Shown here piece by piece: positions 16,653-25,523 of a stretch of DNA of 64,000 bases (the first letter of the stretch is position 1; every line of letters starts with the position of its first letter). Where the stretch lies: the NCBI GenBank assembly GCA_046295455.1, contig JBKBNI010000001.1, positions 248,001 through 312,000 on the forward strand, written 5' to 3'. This DNA comes from Thermaurantimonas sp046295455. GTDB lineage: Bacteria > Bacteroidota > Bacteroidia > Flavobacteriales > Schleiferiaceae. The notes beneath the pieces were generated by a model, which was given only the letters and a program-made list of their open reading frames with translations, did no database searches and was not told where the DNA came from. The position numbers and the translations under genes are program-made.

Positions 16653-17351
16653 TTATTCAGGCTGATGTACTCTTGCAAAAAAAATTGATTTATAAGAATT
16701 TCCGATTGGTATGAAGTATTTGCTGATATAAATGGTTTCACTGTCCACCCTGTGAATGTGACGAATGGCTACGATGTAACTTTTATGAACTCTAATAAAC
16801 CGGCTGGTTGGCAGGACGTTTTCGATATCGCTCATTTTTTCCCGAGTAAGGATTACTTCCATAGGGGTGTATATCTTGACATAATTTCCAAACCCTTCAA
16901 CAAAAAGAATATCGCTGAGATTGATCTTTAACAATTTGCGATCGGCTTTGACGAAGATGTGATCTGTCAACACGGGCTCAAATCCCTTTTCCAGCAACTT
17001 TTGCTTATATGAATCGATTTTTAAAACTGCCTGACTAAATCGCTCAAAGGAAAAAGGTTTCAGTAAATAGTCGAGGACCTCGAAATTGTAGGACTCCAGA
17101 GCATATTGGGGATAAGCAGATGTAATGACGACGAAAGGTCTTGGATATATGGATTTCAGAAAATCAATCCCATTCAGCACAGGCATATGAATATCAAGAA
17201 AAATGATCTCTGCCGAATTGTTTTTTAGAAAGGTTATCGCCTCGGGGGCATTGCTGAAGAGACCAATGAGTTTAAGTTTTTCAACGCGTTCTATATAGTT
17301 GATGTGGATTTCCTGCGCAAGTATTTCATCCTCAATGACTATGCATTTCAT
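16653..17351 (-). CDS. LytTR-family response regulator
   Basis: 232 residues. A receiver domain (1 to ~118, phosphoacceptor D53 in IIFLDIHMP, acidic pair E7-D8) is followed by a LytTR DNA-binding domain (~130-232, with LSDILFVEGFGNYVKIY and the FIRVHKSYIVAI strand-turn). It should bind direct repeats in target promoters. Its start overlaps the end of the kinase gene by 20 bp, so the two form a translationally coupled pair. The kinase carries an in-frame stop (see next entry), so the regulator may now be orphaned. The divergent secreted/barrel/peptidase genes at 18.5-20.8 kb are plausible targets by position only. Confidence 0.9.
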   Translation of the reverse strand: MKCIVIEDEILAQEIHINYIERVEKLKLIGLFSNAPEAITFLKNNSAEIIFLDIHMPVLNGIDFLKSIYPRPFVVITSAYPQYALESYNFEVLDYLLKPFSFERFSQAVLKIDSYKQKLLEKGFEPVLTDHIFVKADRKLLKINLSDILFVEGFGNYVKIYTPMEVILTREKMSDIENVLPTSRFIRVHKSYIVAIRHIHRVDSETIYISKYFIPIGNSYKSIFFARVHQPE

Positions 17352-18369
17352 AAGGGGATAGTTTTACAAAAAGTTGTACGGTAAAAGTTTTTTCGCCTTC
17401 ATCAAATTCAAGCGAATATTCAGATGGTTTGTAGAGCATCTGAAGACGCTGGCGAAGATTTTCAATCCCGAGCCTACCTTGTTTGTCCAAAAGTCTAGAC
17501 TGAATATCCCATTTTAAATTTTCTGTCCGGAAAAAAAGTTCTTTATTCTCCAGACGAATGGTGATGCACACATAGTTAGCGTCTGTCAGCGTATTGATCC
17601 CATGCTTGAAACAATTTTCGACCAAAGGGAGAAGCAGCATGGCCGGAATCTGAGCCTGTTGATTGTCCACAGATTTTTCGAAGTAAACCTTACAATACTT
17701 CCGTATCCTCATATTCTCAAGCTGATGGTAGTGCTCCGATATCTTAATTTACTCGCCGATAGAGTTGTAAGTCTGATTCTGATCGAGAATATACCTCATC
17801 AGCTCTGATAGTTTAAGAATAATATCGGGTAAGTCCTCAGATTTTTTTATAGATAAGGCATAAATGCTATTGAAAATATTAAATAGGAAGTGTGGATTGA
17901 GCTGAAATCGTTTTTTCTCAAGCTCTGTCTGTGCCAAAAACTGGCGCAGCTGGGTTTGCTGAAGCTGCAATTCATACCATTCCAAAAGGATATATACTGA
18001 TGAAGCTAAAAAGACAAACCACAGCATCCCCATAAAATAATCAATATATTCAGGCTGATCAAGGTCTGATTTGAATAATGCATACTCAATAATGAGATAT
18101 TCTACTCCCATGTGAATAGCAGCCATGATGGCTATATGCGAGAGAAGCAAAAGCCACATTTTCCAATTCTTCAGATTGCGTACCAGACGTGGAGCGATGT
18201 ATTCAGAAATCGGATAAAAGGCCAGAAACATCACAATCAAATACGATAAGACCCCAAGCGCAAAGAAGAAGATGGATTTGTATTTGGAAACCTGAAATAA
18301 CGAATGAATAAAAGAGGGTATGATGAATAGAGACCAAAAAATTAGATGTACCCATCTTTTAATCTTCAT
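17332..18369 (-). pseudogene. LytS-type sensor histidine kinase interrupted by an in-frame stop
   Basis: The reading frame is continuous over 345 codons except for a TAA at 17749-17751 (codon 207). Upstream are four membrane helices (~8-26, 33-57, 71-98, 112-130), and the His_kinase domain with QLNPHFLFN (H160). Downstream, in the same frame, the sequence resumes with IKISEHYHQLENMRIRKY and the ATPase N-box LLLPLVENCFKHGIN and a G-box region. The stop separates the phosphoacceptor helix from the ATP-binding domain. Family alignment suggests Glu at that position (GAA to TAA, one substitution). Possibilities: recent pseudogene, sequencing error, or two separately translated halves (an ATG at 17712 is in frame). 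TAA ends other genes here, so reassignment is excluded. Confidence 0.85.
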
Positions 18370-18535
18370 AAAATTGTAATTGTTTGCTCCTCACTCTTAA
18401 ATACAAAGGAATACATTCTCCTTCAACATGCGCTCTGGCATGAGACCTATTTCGTCACATCTATGACACAGTTTGTCACTGTTTCGAGGCTTAAAGAATG
18501 TGAGGCCTGAAAATTTGTAAATAAATATATTCGAA

Positions 18536-18919
18536 ATGAAAAATGTATTACTCACATTGACATTGTTTCTATTTGTCCAAACAGTCGGATTTGCGCAGAA
18601 GTCTCAACTTGTCTTTATCAATACAGTTGAATATCTTGACTTTCTGGATGGAGGGTCATCCTTTATGTATATTCATTCGACCAATGGCGTATCTGAACGA
18701 ATTGAGCTCAAAGGTCTTTTCTCAGTAGCTGCATATTTAAGTGAAAAGAAGTTTGCTGAGAACCAGTCTATCATTCATATGAAGATTCAGTCCTACCTCG
18801 ATGATGGTTTTCAAATCGCAGAAGTCACCACAAACACCCGTCAGAGAAGTACTCAGGGTGCAGTAACCATTCCAAGCTACATCATCACCCGGTATATACT
18901 GGTCAAAAATTCTAAATAA
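18536..18919 (+). CDS. Small secreted protein of unknown function
   Basis: 127 residues with a clear signal peptide (about 1-20, ending FAQ). The mature part is mixed alpha/beta with no motif I recognise. It is followed after 9 bp by a barrel protein gene and then an S41 peptidase lipoprotein gene, so it is probably first in a three-gene envelope operon, and it is divergent from the LytTR two-component genes. Confidence 0.65.
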   Translation: MKNVLLTLTLFLFVQTVGFAQKSQLVFINTVEYLDFLDGGSSFMYIHSTNGVSERIELKGLFSVAAYLSEKKFAENQSIIHMKIQSYLDDGFQIAEVTTNTRQRSTQGAVTIPSYIITRYILVKNSK

Positions 18920-18928
18920 ATCCGTATT

Positions 18929-19657
18929 ATGAAACAGAATATGTGCCTTTTTGTAGCTTTTATATCATGCACAGCCCTGACCGCACAATACCCTGTCAAA
19001 GACCTTTACATAGGTTTAAAGGGTGGATTGACCTATAATTATGTCAACGAAAACGTCAGCAGCATAGCCTTTGCTCAGACAAACGGAGATATAGGACTTT
19101 TGCTACCTTCCCTCCAACTGTTATATCGCATCACTCCTACAATGTATTTCGAATCAGGTTTAGAATTTGTGGATATGTCCCGTTCTATCATCCGTACAGG
19201 ATTATTCGGTGGTTTATTTCATACAATTACTCGCCGATATCTGTCTGTGCCTGTAGGTATCCGGCTCACCACTCCGGGCAGATTCTGTCTGTTTGTCAAT
19301 CATTCTTTTCGTGTGGGATATTGGTTATCAGCCCGAGATAGTGGAGAATTTATCAATTTATCAGGTATAGATGAGAATTCTTTTACTATAAAAATTGATA
19401 ATCAGAAGTACGAATTTGACACATCCTATGAAACAGACCGAAAAAAAGACAATCGGTTTCACTCGTCAGCCTGCATAGGAACAGGATTTATGTATGACAT
19501 GAGACGATGGGGACTTGTGCAGTTGGGTGTTGATTTTTACCAGGGTTTGACAGACCTCTATCGATATGAGCAAAAACCTGAAGATATGAACTCCAGATAC
19601 AATTCCGGAGCCATGATATACTTAGCCTACAGTTACCCCATTATCAAAAACCGCTAA
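18929..19657 (+). CDS. Outer membrane beta-barrel protein
   Basis: 242 residues. Signal peptide ~1-19 (ending TAQ), then LYIGLKGGLTYNYV and repeated amphipathic beta strands with glycine/aromatic alternation, typical of the small porin-like barrel family (PF13568 type) in Bacteroidota. It lies 9 bp after the small secreted protein gene and 14 bp before the S41 peptidase gene. Cargo or function is unknown. Confidence 0.7.
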   Translation: MKQNMCLFVAFISCTALTAQYPVKDLYIGLKGGLTYNYVNENVSSIAFAQTNGDIGLLLPSLQLLYRITPTMYFESGLEFVDMSRSIIRTGLFGGLFHTITRRYLSVPVGIRLTTPGRFCLFVNHSFRVGYWLSARDSGEFINLSGIDENSFTIKIDNQKYEFDTSYETDRKKDNRFHSSACIGTGFMYDMRRWGLVQLGVDFYQGLTDLYRYEQKPEDMNSRYNSGAMIYLAYSYPIIKNR

Positions 19658-19671
19658 AAAATTAAATCTCC

Positions 19672-20778
19672 ATGAAAAAGAACGCCTTACTGTTATTGAT
19701 CGCAATACTGACTGTTTTATCTGGATGTCAAAAAAATGAACGGCATACATTTCCTGAATTTTACCTCGATGATCCGTTTGGCAACTTTATGGCTTTTTGG
19801 GATGGAATGTCGAAAAATTACGGCTTCTGGGGCTATGACACTGTAAACTGGGATCAAAAACTAGAATATTTGGATCAGATCACAGACAGCACAACAGATG
19901 AGGAGTTAGCCAGTATTTTTAAAAAAATGATCAGAAATCTCATCGACCATCACTATGGGATATTTGCGAATATAGATGGAAATGATCTCGTCATTGTATC
20001 TCAGAAGGTGAAAGAAAACCTAAGTAAAATCATTGATGTCTTTGAAGATGGTTATTTTGAATTTGCGGTGTTCAACAGATTGAGTTCTTCCGACAGGAAT
20101 AAGTTTGATGGCTATGTTTACGGCACTATCAACAATAATATCCAATACGTCAGATTACCCGGTTTCAGCCTCTCGATGAATCTGGACGACCCGAAGTACA
20201 ATCAATTAATCAATTTTATCGAAAACCCCAAGCCCAACCATAAAGGAATAATTTTCGACGTCCGGCACAATGGAGGTGGACTGGCCTCAGACTTACAGTT
20301 ACTTGTAGGTACCTTCACAAAAGACAAAACATTGATAGGCCATGCTCGTCAAAAAGTGGGCAGTGGCAGATTTGATTACAGCCCATGGTTTCCGATAGAA
20401 ATTAATCCGGGAAAAAAATTTAATCCATTGCCGGTTGTCATCTTGTGCGACAATATATCGATCAGTATGGCAGAAGCCTTCACTATGGCGATGGCAGTTC
20501 TCCCCCAGGTGACAACCGTAGGTACTACCACGTTTGGCGCACATGGACCGCTTTTATTCCAAAACACTACGACGATGATTACCGGAAGCCGGTCATTTTA
20601 TCTTCCCAATGGCTGGAGAGTTCAGCTTGCCCTTGAGGTGTTTCGACCTATTATTGAAGGTAAGGTTTTGGAAGGAATAGGATATACCCCTGAAGTAATT
20701 CTTCCGCTGGATGTACAAGCGCTGGATAATAACGGAAGTGACAATCAACTGGATAAGGCGATTGATCTCTTAAAATAA
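19672..20778 (+). CDS. S41-family peptidase lipoprotein
   Basis: 368 residues. The lipobox LSGC puts the lipidated Cys at 19. After a helical N-terminal region (~35-125), the tail-specific-protease core has FDVRHNGGGLASD at ~195-207 and DNISISMAEAF at 260-270, in which S265 is the likely nucleophile. The Lys of the usual Ser-Lys dyad was not assigned. No PDZ domain is obvious. Family members cut envelope proteins from the C-terminus; the local barrel and secreted proteins are possible substrates only by position. A long AT-rich gene-free stretch follows. Confidence 0.8.
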   Translation: MKKNALLLLIAILTVLSGCQKNERHTFPEFYLDDPFGNFMAFWDGMSKNYGFWGYDTVNWDQKLEYLDQITDSTTDEELASIFKKMIRNLIDHHYGIFANIDGNDLVIVSQKVKENLSKIIDVFEDGYFEFAVFNRLSSSDRNKFDGYVYGTINNNIQYVRLPGFSLSMNLDDPKYNQLINFIENPKPNHKGIIFDVRHNGGGLASDLQLLVGTFTKDKTLIGHARQKVGSGRFDYSPWFPIEINPGKKFNPLPVVILCDNISISMAEAFTMAMAVLPQVTTVGTTTFGAHGPLLFQNTTTMITGSRSFYLPNGWRVQLALEVFRPIIEGKVLEGIGYTPEVILPLDVQALDNNGSDNQLDKAIDLLK

Positions 20779-21955
20779 TATCCAGACAGGTCAACGAACC
20801 CCCTTGTCTCCAATCATGAGATTAATTTTTGTCTTTTATTATTTTAATTCATTTAGTCTAAAATATGATTATGTCTCATCATTTTCAATGTATTTACAAT
20901 AAATCAATTACAAATTTTTATTATGTAATTGTATAATAATTCTATAGAATCAACACGAAAAATTAAATCGAATCCTAAATAAACTATTTGAATTACAAGC
21001 ATTAAATCATAATTTTTATCAACTAAACATCTTGACTAACAAGAGATGTCATATAAACCCCTATACTGCCTCAATTCATAAATTCTATCCACTTTAAATA
21101 TTATCTAAAGGTTATTACATACAACAGCTTCGGCAAATTCACTTACAAATATTTAAGCATTGATTCATCTGAAAAAGAATCCCGGAAAATTTGTTTGAAC
21201 TGCCACTCAAAGATAAAATCCAAGTCCCAGCAAAATATTCACTTTTGTGTTTGAAAGTAGATTGAAAAAAAGTGATAGATTCAAACTCAATTTGCTAAAA
21301 TTATGTGTAATTATATCCAATCTTTAAACCAGATATATAACCATCAATGGGTGATTGTGATTAGAAGAAGGGTATTAAACCGGTTTTAGTTGATATTGGC
21401 CATGTTTTTTTCTACAGCTCCAAAAATGTTATTTGCTCTTCTTCCTTAGGCCAAATCTGTTTAAAAAAGATAAATACCGTTGGCTTCCAAATGTCTTGGC
21501 TAATTAAAACTTACCTTCACAACGAAGCATCAGAATTCCTATACACATCCTCTAAATTGTGTGGATATCGACATCAATTGACATTTATACAATACTTGTA
21601 TTATCACTTCTTAATCAATTTTGTATGTTCTTTTACATTGTAAAATTAAAATTGGATAATCAAAATACAATCCAATGTATTCTTTATTGAAAAATGAAGC
21701 TAATATTCAAATTATGTGCAATTAAGAGTTCAGAATATGATTTGTTGCCTAATTGGAACAATTTTAATGGTTAATTTGGTATGGAAATATACACATGTCG
21801 ATATATCAATCAGGTTGTTGTTTCTAATGGTCAATTTCACTGCATCAGGAAAGTTTTTTATAAGCTATCAGACCGTCATATATTCAAGAAGCAACAGGAA
21901 TAATTGATAAAAAATTTCTTTTGAAACCGATAAATCGTCATAATAAGGTTACTCT
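20779..21955. other. 1.2-kb AT-rich region without recognisable genes
   Basis: Very AT-rich DNA with frequent stops in all frames. The only small frame (63 codons around 21716-21907) has a codon pattern and hydrophobic content expected by chance. I see no tRNA, repeat or hairpin of note. It could hold decayed genes, or unrecognised RNA genes. Confidence 0.6.
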
Positions 21956-23302
21956 TTATTTTATCACATTTTTATAAATTTTGCCGTCTTTGATGATGAG
22001 CAAAAAGTTTTGATCGGGACTGGCTACCAATTCCAAAGACTTTATTGGGTCTCCATCAATTAAAATGACATCTGCCAGTGCGCCTTCCTTAATCACTCCC
22101 AACTCTCCTTTGTAGGGGCTTCTCAGGCCTGAGAGATTTAAGAGTTGAGCATTGTCGTGTGTGATCATTTTTAGAATTTCAGCCGAAGTAAACCATTTTT
22201 TCAAGTATAGAATAAATTCATTTTGTCGGGCATTTAAAGCAGGTTCGAAGAGAAAGTCTGTTCCCCAAGCTATTTTGATACCTAATTCCTTTGCCTTGGT
22301 CCATACATTTGGCTGGCCTTCGAGCACAGGTTTTCTCTTTTCCAATCGTGAGGGGGACATTGCTGGCGAATTTTCCGGCAAAACCTGCAGACTTAGCCAG
22401 ACGTCGTTTTCTTTTACCAAAAGCAGTGTTTCTTCATCGAGCATTTGCCCGTGTTCGATACACTTGACGCCGGCTTCGATGGCTTTTTTGACCGCTCTCG
22501 GAGTGTATGCATGGACAGTGACATAGGTGCCCCAGTCTTGTGCAGCCTCTACAGCAGCTTTTAATTCTTCCAATGTATACTGTGTGACATCGATGGGGTC
22601 ATATTCTGACGAAGTGCCCCCACCCGCCATTAGTTTTATAAGAGCAGCACCATTTCGTAGATTTTCTCTCACAGCGGTTAGTACTTCATCTTTGCCGTCG
22701 GCTATAAATGCAGCCCCGTACAGCTCAGCTCTAGATACCTGACCAAAAAACCTCCTGGGGCGTTCAGCTGGTGTACGAAAATCCCCATGCCCACCTGTCT
22801 GGCTGATTACTGCACCAGCCGGCCAGATTCGAGGTCCATTCATTTTTCCGGCGTCTATCATGGCCTTAAGAGGAAAAATCGGGCCTCCCACATCTCTGAC
22901 CGTTGTAAAGCCGCGTAAGAGCATCTTTTCAGCATTTTCGGATGCTTTTCTTAGGATTCCTTCCTCTGACAAATCAGGGCTCAATAATTCCATCATGGTC
23001 ATTGAGCCAAATACAAGATGAGCATGCATGTCAATAAGCCCTGGAATCAACGTCTTTCCCTTCCCATCGAATACCAAGGTGTTTTTTCTTGTCTGAATGG
23101 CTGTGGTGCTTATCTGCTTTATAATGTTGCCTTCTATCAAAACATGTACAGGTCTTGAAAGCTCCATTGATGTTCCATCAAAGATTCTTACATTTTTAAT
23201 TAATATCTGGCTTCCCGTCTGTGCATGACCCATAAATGGTAATATGATCAATGCTATCAATAATTGAAGAATGTATCTTCTCAAAATGCGATCTGATATC
23301 AT
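21956..23302 (-). CDS. Secreted amidohydrolase family protein
   Basis: 448 residues from the ATG at 23302, chosen because it begins a good signal peptide (hydrophobic LLIALIILPFMGHAQ) and because a TAnnTTTG box lies upstream of it at 23401-23408; the frame remains open further upstream but that part is not plausible. The metal-dependent hydrolase motifs are visible: LIDMHAHLVFG (HxH), VHAYTPRA (metal His), CIEHG, and IAWGTDF (late Asp). It resembles the imidazolonepropionase-like/prolidase group that hydrolyses cyclic amides or peptides. Likely periplasmic; substrate unknown. Alone between AT-rich gene-poor regions. Confidence 0.8.
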   Translation of the reverse strand: MISDRILRRYILQLLIALIILPFMGHAQTGSQILIKNVRIFDGTSMELSRPVHVLIEGNIIKQISTTAIQTRKNTLVFDGKGKTLIPGLIDMHAHLVFGSMTMMELLSPDLSEEGILRKASENAEKMLLRGFTTVRDVGGPIFPLKAMIDAGKMNGPRIWPAGAVISQTGGHGDFRTPAERPRRFFGQVSRAELYGAAFIADGKDEVLTAVRENLRNGAALIKLMAGGGTSSEYDPIDVTQYTLEELKAAVEAAQDWGTYVTVHAYTPRAVKKAIEAGVKCIEHGQMLDEETLLLVKENDVWLSLQVLPENSPAMSPSRLEKRKPVLEGQPNVWTKAKELGIKIAWGTDFLFEPALNARQNEFILYLKKWFTSAEILKMITHDNAQLLNLSGLRSPYKGELGVIKEGALADVILIDGDPIKSLELVASPDQNFLLIIKDGKIYKNVIK

Positions 23303-24143
23303 ACCAAGGCTATATCTTATCCGTTGAAAAAAAGTCCTGCCATTCCATATGAAATCAGAGGAGACCCATAGTACTTTACAAATTCGTTTGATTTCTGACA
23401 CAAAAGTATTATCTATTAAAACACTAATTTTAGAATGGGGTACATTTATTACGGTCAATTACCAATTGAATTATCATTCCAAGTAGGATTACATGCAATA
23501 TGTGTTTGTTTTCATTCATACAACTTTTAGCGGGTGGTTATAACAATCTTTACATAGATTCTAATTAAAAAGGATGGTAAATGGCGTATATATTGAATAT
23601 TATTTCATTTTGGTACATTTATAGTATTAATGCAAAACATTTACTCATTATTTTTTGTCTTGGGGCCACAACATTTAATTGCTTATATTCTGATTATTTT
23701 GCTTATCCATTGGTCTAAAGTATTTGGATTTTAAATCAGATCCGTATTGTGAGTCAATATTCGGGATTATGATAATTTTAAATAAGAATGCGCCTCTGAC
23801 TTGTGTATTATGCATCTATTTTTAATACATGGGAATTATTTCTCGAAAATATTACAGATTAAGGATCAATACATGTGATTTAAAGACGACTATATCTATA
23901 TTATCAATTTAGGTCTTTATTTCTTTATGTGTTTTATGCTTTGAGGCTAGTGCTTGATCCTATCCATATAGAGTAAAACTGAATTCCAATATTTGTAAAG
24001 TGCTGATTGCTTACAGTGGAGACAGTATGGATTTAAACAGTCCCTAATGTAGAGCGTTCTTGAGTGGAATCTGCTATTCTCTATTTGTTTTCTACAGGAA
24101 TTTACACGGAATCGGATTGCTCTAATTCGATGTGCACAAAATA
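23303..24143. other. AT-rich intergenic region
   Basis: About 840 bp between the gltA terminator and the amidohydrolase start. Except for the promoter box at 23401-23408 I see no gene, repeat or RNA. Composition is as AT-rich as 20779-21955. Confidence 0.5.
23401..23408 (-). promoter_or_regulatory. -7 box (TACTTTTG) for the amidohydrolase
   Basis: The minus strand reads TACTTTTG, matching TAnnTTTG, about 100 bp upstream of the chosen start. No clean TTG is seen at -33 (TTAG is near). Supports the downstream start codon. Confidence 0.35.
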
Positions 24144-24172
24144 AAAAATCCCGCTTTTGAGGCGGGATTTTT
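24144..24172 (-). terminator. Terminator of carA-eno-gltA
   Basis: An 11-bp perfect stem (24144-24154 with 24162-24172) whose arms are A-rich and T-rich at their ends, so it works in either direction. It lies 19 bp after the gltA stop codon and ends the unit. Confidence 0.9.
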
Positions 24173-24190
24173 GGTTGAGAACCGTTTATA

Positions 24191-25501
24191 TTATTTGGCA
24201 AACTTTTGCATAAGCAACTCTGTGGTGGTAGATCCGGGTCTTTCAATCGGAAATCCAAGTACTCTGTCCCATACCAGGCTGGCCATTGTGCCGAGTGCCC
24301 GTGACACCCCAAAAAGAACGGTGTAAAAGTCATACTCCACCAAGCCGTAGTACATGAGCAATTGTCCGGAGTGTGCATCCACATTGGGCCAGGGGTTTTT
24401 TACTTTGCCTGTCGCTTCAAGAATATCAGGCACTACTTCGTAAATGCGAGAAATCAAAAGGAACATTGGATCGTGAGGCATATATTCCAATGCAAATTCA
24501 CGTTGCGCTATGTATCTGGGGTCTGTCTTACGCAGCACTGCATGTCCAAATCCGGGTACAACTTTGCCTTCCGTGAGTGTTTTTTTCACATATTCAGCAA
24601 TTTCCTCTTTCGAAGGTAAGCCACCGCCAAGCTCCTTTTTCATATCGAGGACCCACCTTATTACCTCCTGGTTGGCCAGTCCGTGCAGGGGGCCTGCCAA
24701 ACCAGCCATTCCGGCAGCAAAGGCAAGGTATGGATCGCTTAATGCTGAGCCGACTAGTCGAATGGCATGAGCAGATACGTTACCTCCCTCGTGATCTGCG
24801 TGGATGGTAAGATACAGACGCATCAGTTCGTAAAATTCCGGATTGTCAAATCCGAGCATATGGGCAAAGTTGGCAGAATAGTCCAGACGTGGATCCGGTT
24901 CGATGTGGTCACCATTGCGATAGGTACGGCGATAGATGTATGCAGCTACACGGGGTAATCTGGCAATCAGATTCATTGCATCTTCGTACACAGGATCCCA
25001 GTAGTCTTTTTTACTGATTCCGTTTCTGTAAGCTTTTTGAAATTCTGACTCTGTGCGAAGGGCTGTGATTCCGGCTATAAACTGAGTCATCGGATGAGCA
25101 TGCTGGGGCAGTGAATCGATGACTTTAAACACATGGGGAGGTACTTGTGCCCGGCGCACCCAGTTGTTGCTCATACGGCGTACTGCATCGTCATCCGGAA
25201 GTTCGTCCATGAGGAGAAGGTAAAACAGGCCCTCAGGAATCGGCTGCTTTCCCCCCGGATATTTGGGTAGTTTTTCCTGTAATTCGGGTATGCTGTAGCC
25301 TCTGAAGCGAATTCCCTCTTCGGGATCCAGTTTTGAGGTTTCGTAGATCAATCCGGTAATTCCCCGCATGCCCTGGTACACTTGGGCTATGGTATAATCT
25401 CCCAATTTCTGGTCGCCATACTGGGCTACGAAGTCTTTTACTTTTTTGTTGTACGGTTCAATTTTTCCCTTAAAATGCTCTTTTAATTTATCGGTAATCA
25501 T
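24191..25501 (-). CDS. gltA: Citrate synthase, mitochondrial-like type
   Basis: 436 residues from the ATG at 25501, which lies 22 bp after the eno stop; an upstream in-frame start would overlap eno by 62 bp and is unlikely. Condenses acetyl-CoA and oxaloacetate at the entry of the TCA cycle. Catalytic segments: GPLHGLANQ (His), GFGHAVLRKTDPR (His), NVDAHSG (Asp). The last ~60 residues (YTVLFGVSRALG and VLGFPIERPGS) are markedly closer to eukaryotic mitochondrial citrate synthase than to the hexameric E. coli enzyme. Co-transcribed with carA and eno. Confidence 0.93.
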   Translation of the reverse strand: MITDKLKEHFKGKIEPYNKKVKDFVAQYGDQKLGDYTIAQVYQGMRGITGLIYETSKLDPEEGIRFRGYSIPELQEKLPKYPGGKQPIPEGLFYLLLMDELPDDDAVRRMSNNWVRRAQVPPHVFKVIDSLPQHAHPMTQFIAGITALRTESEFQKAYRNGISKKDYWDPVYEDAMNLIARLPRVAAYIYRRTYRNGDHIEPDPRLDYSANFAHMLGFDNPEFYELMRLYLTIHADHEGGNVSAHAIRLVGSALSDPYLAFAAGMAGLAGPLHGLANQEVIRWVLDMKKELGGGLPSKEEIAEYVKKTLTEGKVVPGFGHAVLRKTDPRYIAQREFALEYMPHDPMFLLISRIYEVVPDILEATGKVKNPWPNVDAHSGQLLMYYGLVEYDFYTVLFGVSRALGTMASLVWDRVLGFPIERPGSTTTELLMQKFAK

Positions 25502-25523
25502 TGGATTATATGGATTTAGGGGG

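Noticed and set aside
16490..16714. 74-codon plus-strand frame between the YfcC carrier and the LytTR regulator
   Set aside because: It overlaps the YfcC end and the regulator end, has no recognisable protein, and begins inside a coding gene.
21716..21907. 63-codon frame in the AT-rich region
   Set aside because: Low-complexity composition, no motif, no neighbour support; consistent with chance in AT-rich DNA.
23303..23458. Upstream extension of the amidohydrolase frame by 52 codons
   Set aside because: It crosses the -7 box at 23401-23408 and precedes a good signal peptide; the start at 23302 is favoured.
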